Translations under genes and position numbers: made by a program
In this document: positions 1 through 8,531 of the stretch, in pieces
Layout: every line of letters starts with the position of its first letter
Numbering within the stretch: position 1 is the first letter of the stretch
The notes under the pieces: generated by a model
Seen by the model: only the letters and a program-made list of their open reading frames with translations
What the model was told of the DNA's origin: nothing
Database searches by the model: none
Assembly (NCBI RefSeq): GCF_900177245.1
Contig: NZ_FXBM01000002.1
Location: 62,001 to 126,000, forward strand
Length of the DNA stretch: 64,000 nucleotides
Direction: 5' to 3'
From: Rathayibacter oskolensis
Lineage (GTDB): Bacteria; Actinomycetota; Actinomycetes; Actinomycetales; Microbacteriaceae

Positions 1-539
1 CCGCGGAGGTTGACGGCGGCCAGGAGCACGACGAAGAGGATCGCGAGCTCGACCCGCAGTGGCGCGAGCTCGGGGATGGCCGAGATGATGTTGTCGACTC
101 CGGAGGCGACAGAGACGGCGACCGTGAGGACGTAGTCGACGAGGAGCGCGGCCGCGACGGTCAGCCCGGCCGTCTCGCCGATGTTGGTGCGCGCGACCTC
201 GTAGTCGCCGCCTCCCGAGGGGTAGGCCTTGATGAGCTGCCGGTAGCTGAGGACGACGACCACGAGGAGCACGACCACGCAGGCGGCGACCCACGGAGCG
301 AAGGTGAGGAAGGAGAGTCCGCCGAGCAGCAGGATCATCAGCAGCTCCTGCGGCGCGTAGGCCACGGAGGAGAGCGGATCGCTCGCGAAGATGGGGAGCG
401 CGAGGCGCTTCTGCAGCAGCTGTCCCTCGAGCTTGTCGCTCGGCAGCGGCTCACCGATGAAGAAGTGCTTCGCGGTGCGGAGCTCGTTGGGATCGGTGGG
501 TAATTCCTCCGCGTCGGACGGGGGGACCTCGTGTGTCAC
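1..539 (-). CDS. APC-family amino-acid permease, N-terminal part (cut by window edge)
   Basis: The reverse complement of 539-1 reads as about 179 codons with no stop and runs off the window. It opens with a polar stretch (THEVPPSDAEELPTDPNEL), then ASDPLSSVAYAPQELLMIL, which is the first helix of actinobacterial APC-superfamily amino-acid permeases, followed by the loop SYRQLIKAYPSGGGDYEVAR and further hydrophobic segments. It should be an integral membrane transporter; the substrate cannot be told. The GTG at 539 is chosen; another in-frame GTG lies at 554 and neither has a well-spaced ribosome site. A second permease of this superfamily lies at 45752-47737. Confidence 0.85.
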   Translation of the reverse strand, partial: MTHEVPPSDAEELPTDPNELRTAKHFFIGEPLPSDKLEGQLLQKRLALPIFASDPLSSVAYAPQELLMILLLGGLSFLTFAPWVAACVVVLLVVVVLSYRQLIKAYPSGGGDYEVARTNIGETAGLTVAAALLVDYVLTVAVSVASGVDNIISAIPELAPLRVELAILFVVLLAAVNLR

Positions 540-945
540 GAGCGACGACACTACTCCGTGGCAAGGGCGAGTCAAGCCGCGTGGACGCTGGGCGAGAGGC
601 CCCTGAACCCGCGCTGTGACCGGGGCTTCCTCCGGGTGGGCCGGGGTGTCTCCGTTCGGGTCACCGAAAAGGGGACATCGAGGGTAATCACCCCCGTACT
701 GGGTACGCTCCCGATGCTGTGAAATCACCCGAAGTCTGTTGAAGTCGGGAGTGAGTCACTCCGATGGGGGGAGCCGGCGGCGCTCAGGCCCGTCGACGCT
801 CGGTGCGATTCGACCGCCACGCCGCCTCCCGGCCCGTACCCGAGCCCCGCAGCAGCGGCGCGGGCGCCCGTTCGAGGCGTCCGCTCCTGGCCAGAACCGC
901 ACCACCGACCCGTCGGCCCAGACGCCGACAGAATCGACGGAACCC
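540..945. other. Intergenic region between divergent permease and protease genes
   Basis: About 400 bases with no convincing gene. It must hold the divergent promoters of the permease and the secreted protease. The protease frame stays open upstream to a TTG at 739, but that stretch encodes only a basic, proline-rich, low-complexity sequence ahead of an obvious signal peptide, so I treat it as non-coding. No strong inverted repeat was found. Confidence 0.5.
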
Positions 946-2673
946 GTGTCCTCCCCTCGTACCGATCAGGCCACCGCGCCGCCGGCCCGATCCCTCCTCC
1001 GCCGTGCCGCGGCCCTCGTGACGGCGTTCGCCGTCGTCGGCGGCCTCGCGCTCGCCGGCTCCGCCCCGGCCCAGGCCGCCACCTCCGGCCGCTACCTCGT
1101 GACGGTCGACTCGAAGTCGGTCTCGCAGCAGCTCGTCGACGCGCTCGGCATCGCCGACGAGATCCAGTACGAGGGAGGCGTCGCCGGCTTCACCGCGACC
1201 CTCACCGAGCGCCAGAAGGCGATCCTCGAGTCCGACTCCCGCATCCTCGGCGTCGCCGCCGCGGATCAGGTCGTCGAGGGCCAGGCGCAGACCATCCCCT
1301 CGCACGTGCTCACCGCCGAGGCCGACAAGGCCCCCGTGCGCGCCGGCGACGGGGTCTCGAACTACAACGGCCCCGCGGTCGCCGTGATCGACTCGGGCGT
1401 CAGCGCCCACCCCGACTACAACCTGGCCAAGCAGGTCAACTGCTTCGGCTCCGGATCGGCGGAGGACGCCAACGGCCACGGCACCGGAGTGTCGGGCTAC
1501 ATGGCGGCGCTCGACAACAGCGTCGGCTCCGTCGGCATCGCGCCCGGTGCGCCGATCTACTCGGTGCGTGCGCTCGACAAGAACAACCGCGGCGACACCT
1601 CCACCCTGATGTGCGCCCTCGACTGGGTGTCGGCGAACGCGAAGACCTACAACATCAAGGTCGTCAACATGTCGCTCGCCACCTACGGCACCGACGACGG
1701 CAACTGCGGCCGCTCGAACGGCGACGTGATCCACCAGGCGATCTGCGAGCTCGAGAGCAAGGGCATCGTCACTGTCGGCTCGGCCGGCAACACGACCGAG
1801 GACCTCGCGGGCTGGATCCCCGCCGCGTACAACGAGACGCTGGCCGTGACCAACATCGCGAACTACGACGGCAAGCCCGGCGGGCTCGGCTCGGCGCCCT
1901 GCGGCGTCCAGACCCGCGACGACACCCCCTCGAACACCAGCAACTTCGCGGCGTCGGCCTCCGACCAGGCCCACACCATCGCCGCTCCCGGCATGTGCCC
2001 GTACACCACCAAGAAGGGTGGCGGGTTCGCCTACATCCAGTCGGGCACCAGCATGGCGGCCGCTGCGGTCTCCGGCGTCGTCCTCGACTGCCTGAGCTCC
2101 GGCGGATCGTGCGTCGGCAAGAGCCCGGCCCAGGTGCGCGCCCAGGTCATCGCCCAGGCGAAGGCCGCGACCAACCGAGGCCGCACCTTCCAGGGCGACC
2201 CGACCCGCGGAACCGCCGGCCGCTACTTCGGCTACATGGTGAGCACCGTCCCGACCGGAAGCGCTCCGGAGCCCACGGCGACTCCGACCGCGTCGCCGAC
2301 GGCGACTCCGACGTCGACCCCGAAGCCCACGGCGACGCCGACGGCCACCCCGACGCCGACCCCGACCTCCACCGCGGTGAGGGACACGGAGAAGCCGACC
2401 GTGCGCATCACCTCGCCCGCGTCGGGCACGACGATCTCGGGCTCGATCCGACTCGTCGCCTCCGCGAGCGACAACGTGGGAGTGACGGCCGTCGCGTTCT
2501 ACGCGGGCTCGACCAAGCTCGGCAACGGAGTGAAGCAGTCGAACGGGACGTGGACGCTCTCGGCGAGCTCGGCCTCGTACCCGAACGGCAGCTACCAGGT
2601 GACGGCCAAGGCGCAGGACAAGGCGGCGAACGTGGGCACCAGCGCCGCGATCACGCTGCGCGTCGCGAACTAG
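946..2673 (+). CDS. Secreted S8 (subtilisin-like) serine protease with C-terminal Ig-like domain
   Basis: Counted from the GTG at 946, residues about 1-45 form an export signal (basic SLLRR, hydrophobic core, then APAQAA). A short I9-like propeptide region follows, then the S8 catalytic domain with Asp149 (VIDSG), His178 (NGHGTG), oxyanion Asn282 (SAGN) and Ser369 (SGTSMA). After about residue 440 comes a PT-rich linker of repeated ATPT units, then an Ig-like domain starting EKPTVRITSPASG, probably for substrate or wall contact. The catalytic triad is complete, so it should be an active extracellular endopeptidase. A TTG at 739 would add 69 low-complexity residues before the signal peptide and is unlikely. 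A strong terminator follows. Confidence 0.92.
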   Translation: MSSPRTDQATAPPARSLLRRAAALVTAFAVVGGLALAGSAPAQAATSGRYLVTVDSKSVSQQLVDALGIADEIQYEGGVAGFTATLTERQKAILESDSRILGVAAADQVVEGQAQTIPSHVLTAEADKAPVRAGDGVSNYNGPAVAVIDSGVSAHPDYNLAKQVNCFGSGSAEDANGHGTGVSGYMAALDNSVGSVGIAPGAPIYSVRALDKNNRGDTSTLMCALDWVSANAKTYNIKVVNMSLATYGTDDGNCGRSNGDVIHQAICELESKGIVTVGSAGNTTEDLAGWIPAAYNETLAVTNIANYDGKPGGLGSAPCGVQTRDDTPSNTSNFAASASDQAHTIAAPGMCPYTTKKGGGFAYIQSGTSMAAAAVSGVVLDCLSSGGSCVGKSPAQVRAQVIAQAKAATNRGRTFQGDPTRGTAGRYFGYMVSTVPTGSAPEPTATPTASPTATPTSTPKPTATPTATPTPTPTSTAVRDTEKPTVRITSPASGTTISGSIRLVASASDNVGVTAVAFYAGSTKLGNGVKQSNGTWTLSASSASYPNGSYQVTAKAQDKAANVGTSAAITLRVAN

Positions 2674-2698
2674 CGGTTCGCCGGTAGCAAGCACTGAC

Positions 2699-2743
2699 GA
2701 AGGGGAGTGAGGGTGTGCCGCGTGCACACCCTCACTCCCCTTC
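2699..2743. terminator. Bidirectional hairpin terminator between convergent protease and ohrR-like genes
   Basis: Perfect 19-bp arms (GAAGGGGAGTGAGGGTGTG and its complement) around a 7-base loop. The hairpin lies 26 bases after the protease stop and 10 bases from the end of the convergent regulator gene, so it can serve both. Confidence 0.85.
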
Positions 2744-2752
2744 TCGCGTGCG

Positions 2753-3187
2753 TCAGGCGCGCGTGGCCGCGCCGATCAGGTGCGACAGGCTGTCGCGGAG
2801 GGCGACGAGGTCGTCGAGGGGGAGGTCGAGCCGCTCGACGATCCGCGGGGGGACCAGCAGGGCCTGCTCGCGCAGGGCCGCCCCCTGGGCGGTGAGGGCG
2901 ACGTCGAGACGCCGCTCGTCGTCGGCGCTGCGGGTGCGGGTGACGTGGCCGCTCGCCTCCAGGCGCTTCACGAGCGGGCTGAGCGTCGCCGGCTCGAGGT
3001 GCAAGGCGGCGCCGAGATCGCCGAGAGAGCGCGGACTGCGCTCCCAGAGCGCCAGCATCACGAGGTACTGCGGGTGCGTGAGCCCCAGCGGCTCGAGGAC
3101 GGGCCGGTACAGCCCGATGACGGTGCGCGCCGCCACGGCGAGCGAGAAGCAGACCTGGTTCTGCAGGGCGAGCGGGTCGGGTTCCAC
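2753..3187 (-). CDS. MarR/OhrR-family peroxide-sensing repressor
   Basis: 144 aa, the usual MarR length. The N-terminus LQNQVCFSLAVAAR...LYRP closely matches OhrR, including the reactive cysteine (Cys13) that organic hydroperoxides oxidise in this subfamily; the winged helix follows (LTHPQYLVMLALWE, then the recognition region LEPATLSPLVKRLEASG). OhrR proteins normally repress the peroxiredoxin gene ohr, but no ohr gene is nearby. The divergent neighbours are a small zinc-ribbon protein (3240) and a quinone oxidoreductase (3513). The start is the GTG at 3187. Family is secure; the oxidation-sensing role rests on Cys13. Confidence 0.88.
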   Translation of the reverse strand: MEPDPLALQNQVCFSLAVAARTVIGLYRPVLEPLGLTHPQYLVMLALWERSPRSLGDLGAALHLEPATLSPLVKRLEASGHVTRTRSADDERRLDVALTAQGAALREQALLVPPRIVERLDLPLDDLVALRDSLSHLIGAATRA

Positions 3188-3215
3188 GCGATCATCCTCT
3201 CACTCCCATCGAGCG

Positions 3216-3232
3216 CTAATCATTAGTACTAT
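3216..3232. promoter_or_regulatory. Candidate OhrR operator overlapping a -10 element
   Basis: CTAATCATTAG (3216-3226) is an 11-bp palindrome in the AT-rich gap between the divergent regulator and the small gene at 3240. It abuts TACTAT (3227-3232), a plausible -10 placed 7 bases before the ATG at 3240. OhrR operators are AT-rich palindromes, so binding here is a reasonable inference. Confidence 0.5.
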
Positions 3233-3239
3233 AATCAAT

Positions 3240-3449
3240 ATGCGCAAGAAGCCGGGCTCCCTCTACCAGCGCTTCAACGCGCGCCTCTTCCCCTGGATCG
3301 GCCCGCCGCCGCTCGGTCCCTACGACCAGCCCGAACCCGAGGCGCCCGCCGGCCGCGCGTGCCCGCTCTGCGGTCGCCCGATGTCCGAGCACTCGATCGA
3401 CCGCTCAGGCCCGCGCACGCAGCTCTACTGCCCGACCGACCCGGCCTGA
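3240..3449 (+). CDS. Small zinc-ribbon-like conserved hypothetical protein
   Basis: 69 aa starting MRKKPGSLYQRFNARL. A proline-rich middle leads to CPLCGRPM, with a third cysteine near the end (LYCPTDPA): two or three possible metal ligands, like a half zinc ribbon. The function is unknown. The ATG at 3240 lies 7 bases after TACTAT with no room for a ribosome site, so the message is probably leaderless. It is divergent from the OhrR-like gene and may be its target. The longer frame upstream of this ATG overlaps the regulator on the other strand and is unlikely to be coding. Confidence 0.7.
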   Translation: MRKKPGSLYQRFNARLFPWIGPPPLGPYDQPEPEAPAGRACPLCGRPMSEHSIDRSGPRTQLYCPTDPA

Positions 3450-3512
3450 CCCTCGCCGCACGTCCCCTTTCGAGGGCCACCACTTCGCGGGGCGCTGGGC
3501 AGAGGATGAGGC

Positions 3513-4508
3513 ATGAACCGTCTGCGCTCCGACTCCAGCCGTGTCGTCCAGTACTCCCGTTTCGGCGGTGTGGACGTGCTCGAGATCGCCGAGGTCGAGA
3601 GGCCGAGGCCCGGGAGGGGCGAGGTGCTCGTCGAGGTGCTCTCGGCAGGGGTGAACCACATGGAGGCGTTCATCCGGCAGGGGATGTTCGACTCCGATCA
3701 CTCGGCGGTCTTCCCGATGCGCCAGGGGACCGACTTCGCCGGGATCGTCGTCGGCCTCGGCGAGGGCGTGGGCGACCTGCGCCTGCGCAGCGAGGTCGTC
3801 GGCCACGCCCTGGTCGGCTCGCACGGCACGCACGTCGTCGTCCCCCGCGAGAACCTGGTGGCCAAGCCGGCGTCGGTCAGCTGGGAGGTGGGCGGGGCCC
3901 TCTTCCTCGCCGGAGTCACCGCCTGGCGCGCCCTCGAGGCGACCCGCGTCCGCGAGGGCGACACCGTCGTGGTCTCGGCCGCGGCGGGAGGCGTCGGGAG
4001 TCTCGAGATCCAGCTCGCGAAGCTCCGCGGCGCCACCGTCCTCGGCACCTGCGGGGAGCGCAACTTCGACTACCTGCGGCAGATCGGCGTGAAGCCGATC
4101 GTCTACGGCGACGGGATCGCCGACCGCATCCGGGCCGCGGCGCCGGGCGGCGCGACCGTGTTCCTCGACAACTTCGGCGGGGACAACGCCGCGCTCGCGG
4201 AGGAGCTCGGCGTCGAGGAGGGCCGGTTCCACTCCAGCGACGACCGCAAGGAGATCGAGCTGCGCGCCGTCTGGCCGGCGCCCGAGACCGCCCGGCGCGA
4301 CACCGAGATCCTCGGCGAGCTGGTCGGGCTCGTCGGCGCGCAGAAGCTGCGGGTCCTCGTGTCGGGCTTCCACCCGTTCGACCACGTGCAGGACGCGTTC
4401 GACGACCTCGAGAAGCGGCACTCGCGCGGCAAGATCGTGCTCGGGATGAACCCGGTCGACTCCGCTCGGGTGACCAAGGCGCGCGATATCCACGAGGCGC
4501 GCGCGTAG
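3513..4508 (+). CDS. Medium-chain (zinc-independent) NADP-dependent quinone oxidoreductase
   Basis: 331 aa of the MDR superfamily: an N-terminal GroES-like domain (VQYSRFGGVDVLEIAEVERP, then GTDFAGIV) and a Rossmann domain with VSAAAGGVGSLEIQLAKL, the nucleotide-binding loop of the quinone oxidoreductase branch. No catalytic zinc cysteines or structural zinc lobe are visible, as expected for NADPH:quinone or enone reductases. The C-terminus (SRGKIVLGM) is typical. It follows the OhrR-like gene and the small zinc-ribbon gene in the same direction as the latter, so a redox-stress role is plausible. The substrate is unknown. Confidence 0.85.
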   Translation: MNRLRSDSSRVVQYSRFGGVDVLEIAEVERPRPGRGEVLVEVLSAGVNHMEAFIRQGMFDSDHSAVFPMRQGTDFAGIVVGLGEGVGDLRLRSEVVGHALVGSHGTHVVVPRENLVAKPASVSWEVGGALFLAGVTAWRALEATRVREGDTVVVSAAAGGVGSLEIQLAKLRGATVLGTCGERNFDYLRQIGVKPIVYGDGIADRIRAAAPGGATVFLDNFGGDNAALAEELGVEEGRFHSSDDRKEIELRAVWPAPETARRDTEILGELVGLVGAQKLRVLVSGFHPFDHVQDAFDDLEKRHSRGKIVLGMNPVDSARVTKARDIHEARA

Positions 4509-4565
4509 CCGCCGCCAGAATGGACCCCGGAGGCGCGGCGTGCGCGCCCCGGGGAGGGGAGCGCG

Positions 4566-6131
4566 GTGGAGGAACCCGTCGTCGCGATCATCTGGATCGT
4601 CTCGTTCGTCGTCGTCACCGTCATCGTGACAGGCCTGTCGGGGCGGGCGAACTGGTCGGCTCCGGTCGCGCTCGTGCTCGTGGGGGCGCTCGCCTCCTTC
4701 GTCCCCGGGATCCCCGAGGTCGTGGTGGAGCCGGACGTCGTGCTCTACGGGATCCTGCCGCCGCTGCTCTACGCGGCGGCGATCCGCACCTCGGTCCTCG
4801 ACGTCCGCGCCCGCGGCGACAGCATCCTCCTGCTCTCGGTCGGCCTCGTGGTCTTCACGGTGCTCGTGGTCGGCTCGGTGGCCTGGGCCGTCGTGCCCGC
4901 GATCTCGATCGCGGCGGCGCTCGCGTTCGGGGCGATCGTGGCGCCGACCGACGCGGTGGCGGTGACCGCGATCGCGGGGCGGCTGCGCCTCCCGAGACGC
5001 ATGCTGACCGTGCTCGAGGGCGAGAGCCTGCTCAACGACGCGACCGCGCTGGTGGCGCTGAACGCCTCCCTCCTCGCGATCGTGAGCACCGTGACGCCAG
5101 GGCGGATCGCGCTCGACTTCGTGCTGGCCGTGGTGGTCGGCGGAGGCGTCGGCGTGATCGTCGCCGTCGTGCTCGGCTTCGTGCGCAAGCAGGTCTCGTC
5201 GTCGGTGCTCGACACGAGCCTCTCGCTGGTGACGCCCTACATCGCCTTCATCCCGGCGCAGCTGCTGCACGGCTCCGGTGTCCTCGCCGTCGTCGTCGCG
5301 GGGCTCGCCCTCGGCTTCCGCTCGCCGGTGATCCAGTCGGCGCAGGCACGCATCGCGGAGTCGCTGAACTGGCGCACGATCCAGTTCCTGCTCGAGAACG
5401 CGGTGTTCCTCTTCATCGGGCTGAGCCTCTCGTCGGTCGTCGAGGCGACGGCCGACTCGGGCATCGGCGTCTGGGACACGGTCGGCATCAGCGCGGCGGT
5501 CCTCGCGGCGCTCATCGGCAGCCGCGTGCTGTGGATGTGCATGACGACGCTGCTGTTCCGGCACGGGCCGCAGAGGCTGCAGCAGCGCGGCTGGACCTGG
5601 CCGACGGCGATCGGCGTCTCGTTCGCGGGGATCCGCGGCGTGGTCACGCTCGCGGCGGCCTTCCTCCTCCCCGAGGAGACCCCGCAGAGGGCCTTCCTGC
5701 AGTTCCTCGCGTTCGTCGTCGTGGCGGGAACGCTGATCGAGGGGCTCGCGCTGCCGCGCCTGGTCCGCGCACTCAAGCTCCCGCCTCCGAACGAGATGCA
5801 GGAGCACGTCGAGAAGCAGATGCTGCTGGCCGAGGCGCAGACGGCGGGCCTCGCGCGGCTCGACGAGGAGCCCCAGGACGGGATCGAGGAGCGAGTCCTC
5901 GATCGGCTGCGGCGCAACGCCACGTTCCTCGCCGACGCGCTCGAGAACCCGCCGGCCGACGGGGAGCCGCTCACCCGCTCCTACAACCGGCTGCGCCGGG
6001 TCATGATCGCGGCCGAGAGGGAGGCGGTGCTCAAGGCGCGCGCGGAGGGCCGGTACCAGGAGCCGGCCGTGGTCAGCGCCCTCGCGTTCCTCGACGTCGA
6101 GGAGGAGGCGCTCGCGGTCGGTCGGCAGTAG
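4566..6131 (+). CDS. Na+/H+ antiporter, CPA1 family
   Basis: 521 aa with about 12 membrane segments in the first 410 residues and a polar cytoplasmic tail of about 110 residues. Hallmarks are APTDAVAVTAIAGRL and EGESLLNDATALVAL (the ND pair of the CPA1 ion-binding core), then SFAGIRGVVTLAAAF. Such proteins exchange cytoplasmic Na+ (or K+) for H+ for pH and sodium homeostasis. The GTG at 4566 follows the purine-rich GGGGAGGGGAGC ribosome site. It is transcribed alone; the next gene has its own operator. Confidence 0.92.
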   Translation: MEEPVVAIIWIVSFVVVTVIVTGLSGRANWSAPVALVLVGALASFVPGIPEVVVEPDVVLYGILPPLLYAAAIRTSVLDVRARGDSILLLSVGLVVFTVLVVGSVAWAVVPAISIAAALAFGAIVAPTDAVAVTAIAGRLRLPRRMLTVLEGESLLNDATALVALNASLLAIVSTVTPGRIALDFVLAVVVGGGVGVIVAVVLGFVRKQVSSSVLDTSLSLVTPYIAFIPAQLLHGSGVLAVVVAGLALGFRSPVIQSAQARIAESLNWRTIQFLLENAVFLFIGLSLSSVVEATADSGIGVWDTVGISAAVLAALIGSRVLWMCMTTLLFRHGPQRLQQRGWTWPTAIGVSFAGIRGVVTLAAAFLLPEETPQRAFLQFLAFVVVAGTLIEGLALPRLVRALKLPPPNEMQEHVEKQMLLAEAQTAGLARLDEEPQDGIEERVLDRLRRNATFLADALENPPADGEPLTRSYNRLRRVMIAAEREAVLKARAEGRYQEPAVVSALAFLDVEEEALAVGRQ

Positions 6132-6145
6132 CTCGCGGAAGCAGA

Positions 6146-6157
6146 ATCCTATAGGAT
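6146..6157. promoter_or_regulatory. Palindromic operator ATCCTATAGGAT (left arm of the sugar island)
   Basis: A perfect 12-bp palindrome 54 bases upstream of the kinase ATG, nested in AGAATC...GATTCT. The same core TCCTATAGGA occurs at 13675-13684 before the opposing operon. Short central-TATA palindromes suit FCD-type GntR dimers, and such a regulator is encoded at 8532. Assignment to that regulator is inference. Confidence 0.7.
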
Positions 6158-6210
6158 CGATTCTGTTCGGCGGAAGCGCCGCACGACTCGATGATGAGGA
6201 GCCGACGAGC

Positions 6211-7965
6211 ATGACCCGTCTCTGGAACGAACCGGCGGACTTCGCCGACGACATGGTGGACGGCTTCGTCCGCGCCAACGGCCGCTGGGTCCGCAAGGTC
6301 GCCGGAGGCGTCTCGCGCTCCACCCGCTCGGAGGAGCCGGAGGTCGCCGTCGTCATCGGAGGCGGCTCCGGCCACTACCCCGCCTTCGCCGGACTGGTCG
6401 GGCCGGGCCTCGCGCACGGCGCCGCGATGGGCAACCTCTTCGCCTCGCCCTCGGCACACCAGGTCGAGTCCGTGATCCGGGCGAGCGAGCAGGGCCGGGG
6501 CGTCCTGCTCAGCTACGGCAACTACGCGGGCGACGTGCTGCACTTCACCGCCGCTCAGGACGTGGTGCGCGCCGAGGGCATCGACTGCCGCACGGTCACC
6601 GTCACCGACGACATCTTCAGCGCCCCTCCCGCCGAGGCGCACAAGCGCCGCGGCATCGCGGGCGACCTCACCGTCTTCAAGGTCGCGGGCGCGGCGGCCG
6701 CGGCCGGCTACGGCATCGACGACGTCGAGCGCGTCGCCGTCGCGACGAACGACCGCACCCGCTCGCTCGGTGTCGCCTTCACCGGCTGCACCCTGCCCGG
6801 TGCCGACGAGCCGCTGTTCACCGTCCCGGAGGGCCGCATGGCGGTCGGGCTCGGCATCCACGGCGAGCCGGGGATCGACGAGGTCGACATCCCGAGCGCC
6901 GCCGAGCTGGGCGAGCTGTTCGTCACCCACCTGCTCGCCGAGGCCGAGATCCCCGAGGGGGTCACGGTCGAGGGCGCCCGGGTCGTGCCGGTCCTGAACG
7001 GGCTCGGCTCGGTCAAGAGCGAGGAGCTCTTCGTCGTCTACAGCACGATCGCCGATCGGCTGGAGGAGCGCGGAGTCACCCTGGTCGACCCGCAGGTCGG
7101 CGAGTTCTGCACCAGCTTCGACATGGCCGGCGTCTCGCTCACCCTGTTCTGGGTCGACGACGAGCTCGAGACGCTCTGGACGGCTCCGAGCGACACGCCC
7201 GCCTACCGCACCGGCTCGGTCGACGGCGGCGCGCTCGTCGCCGTGGCCGCCTCCTCGGACGAGGTCGAGGAGGAGGAGCTGCCCGAGGCGAGCGAGGAGT
7301 CGCGCGCCGCCGCGTCCCGCCTCGCCGACGCGCTCGACACCGTGCGCGGGGTCATCGACGCGAACGCCGACGAGCTCGGACGCCTCGACGCCATCGCCGG
7401 CGACGGCGACCACGGCATCGGCATGAAGCGCGGCGCACGCGCGGCGGCCGAGGAGGCCGCGGCCGTCCGCGACCGCGGGGCCGGCGCCGCCTCGCTGCTG
7501 GCCCGCGCGGGCGACGCCTGGTCGGACCGGGCGGGCGGCACCTCCGGAGCGCTCTGGGGCGTGATCCTGAACAAGCTCGGCGGCGCGCTCGGCGACGATC
7601 GTGCCGTGACCGCCCAGGACGTCAGCGCCGGCGCGACCGCCGCCTCCGACGCGGTGCGCGCCTACGGCAAGGCGACGGTGGGCGACAAGACCATGGTCGA
7701 CGCGCTCGTGCCGTTCGTGGACACGCTGGCCGAGCGGGTCGCGGCGGGCGACGGCCTCGCCGACGCCTGGACCGCCGCGGCCGGTGCCGCGCGCACGGCC
7801 GCGGACGCCACCTCCGAGCTGATGCCCGGACTCGGACGCGCGCGCTCGCACGGCGAGAAGTCGCTCGGCACGCCCGATCCCGGAGCCGTCTCGTTCGCGC
7901 TGATCGTCGAGGCGATCGCCCCCCTGCTGACCACCACTGCGAAGACGACGAAGGAGACACCGTGA
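6211..7965 (+). CDS. DhaK-DhaL-type sugar kinase (dihydroxyacetone / erythrulose kinase family)
   Basis: 584 aa fusing a DhaK domain (about 1-335) and a DhaL domain (about 370-584). DhaK shows [14 protein letters not shown] and [11 protein letters not shown], whose His covalently binds the ketose in this family. DhaL shows [15 protein letters not shown], the Mg-ATP aspartates. These ATP-dependent kinases act on dihydroxyacetone; in mycobacteria close relatives phosphorylate D- or L-erythrulose. The RpiB-type gene overlapping its stop by 4 bases fits an erythrulose-type C4 substrate better than dihydroxyacetone. It is first in the left arm and preceded by the ATCCTATAGGAT operator. Kinase class is sure; exact substrate is not. 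Confidence 0.9.
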   Translation: MTRLWNEPADFADDMVDGFVRANGRWVRKVAGGVSRSTRSEEPEVAVVIGGGSGHYPAFAGLVGPGLAHGAAMGNLFASPSAHQVESVIRASEQGRGVLLSYGNYAGDVLHFTAAQDVVRAEGIDCRTVTVTDDIFSAPPAEAHKRRGIAGDLTVFKVAGAAAAAGYGIDDVERVAVATNDRTRSLGVAFTGCTLPGADEPLFTVPEGRMAVGLGIHGEPGIDEVDIPSAAELGELFVTHLLAEAEIPEGVTVEGARVVPVLNGLGSVKSEELFVVYSTIADRLEERGVTLVDPQVGEFCTSFDMAGVSLTLFWVDDELETLWTAPSDTPAYRTGSVDGGALVAVAASSDEVEEEELPEASEESRAAASRLADALDTVRGVIDANADELGRLDAIAGDGDHGIGMKRGARAAAEEAAAVRDRGAGAASLLARAGDAWSDRAGGTSGALWGVILNKLGGALGDDRAVTAQDVSAGATAASDAVRAYGKATVGDKTMVDALVPFVDTLAERVAAGDGLADAWTAAAGAARTAADATSELMPGLGRARSHGEKSLGTPDPGAVSFALIVEAIAPLLTTTAKTTKETP

Positions 7966-8423
7966 GCACCACCTGGAGGATCGTCATCGGCTCGGACGAT
8001 GCCGGCTACGACTACAAGGAGATCCTGAAGCGCGATCTCGAGGGCGACGACCGCGTCGTCTCGGTGGTCGACGTCGGAGTCGACGCCGACGGGCACACCG
8101 CCTACCCGACCGTCGCGACGACGGCGGCCGAGATGGTGGCGCGCGGCGAGGCCGACCGCGCCCTGCTGATCTGCGGCACCGGCCTCGGCGTCGCGATCGC
8201 GGCGAACAAGGTCGAGGGGATCCGCGCCGCGACGGCCCACGACAGCTACTCGGTCGAGCGCAGCGTGCTCTCGAACGACGCGCAGGTGCTCTGCATGGGG
8301 CAGCGGGTGGTCGGCATCGAGCTCGCGCGCCGCAACGTGCGCGAGTGGCTCGGCTACGTGTTCGACACGTCGAGCGCCTCGGCCGAGAAGGTCGCCGAGA
8401 TCGTCGCCTACGAGAAGGCCTAG
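7962..8423 (+). CDS. RpiB/LacAB-family sugar-phosphate isomerase
   Basis: 153 aa with the RpiB signature [20 protein letters not shown], which includes the catalytic-base cysteine. The N-terminal motif reads [11 protein letters not shown] where canonical RpiB has SDHAG, so the usual His is Asp; this points to a substrate other than ribose 5-phosphate. In mycobacterial tetritol pathways RpiB homologues isomerise erythrulose 4-phosphate to erythrose 4-phosphate, and the adjoining kinase fits that. The GTG start overlaps the kinase stop (GTGA), so the two are probably translationally coupled. A hairpin terminator follows at once. Confidence 0.9.
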   Translation: MSTTWRIVIGSDDAGYDYKEILKRDLEGDDRVVSVVDVGVDADGHTAYPTVATTAAEMVARGEADRALLICGTGLGVAIAANKVEGIRAATAHDSYSVERSVLSNDAQVLCMGQRVVGIELARRNVREWLGYVFDTSSASAEKVAEIVAYEKA

Positions 8424-8434
8424 CCGGGGGAGCC

Positions 8435-8461
8435 GAGGGGGCCCCGTTCCGGGGCGCCCTC
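8435..8461 (+). terminator. Terminator after the kinase-isomerase pair
   Basis: GAGGGGGCCCCG, a 3-base loop, then CGGGGCGCCCTC: 12-bp arms with one mismatch, 11 bases after the isomerase stop. It separates the enzyme pair from the regulator gene. Confidence 0.65.
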
Positions 8462-8531
8462 ACCGGGGGCTGTCCTATGCTTTCGAGCGGGCCCGCCAGC
8501 CCCTCTGCCGTTCGAATCCGCGAGGCCCCTG

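Noticed and set aside
739-945. N-terminal extension of the protease from TTG 739
   Set aside because: It would put 69 basic low-complexity residues ahead of an obvious signal peptide; GTG 946 fits better.
784-2727. A 647-codon open frame antisense to the S8 protease, rich in Arg/Gly
   Set aside because: GC-rich third positions leave opposite frames open; the translation is low-complexity with no domain, while the sense frame has a full catalytic triad. The same holds for many other long antisense frames in the window.
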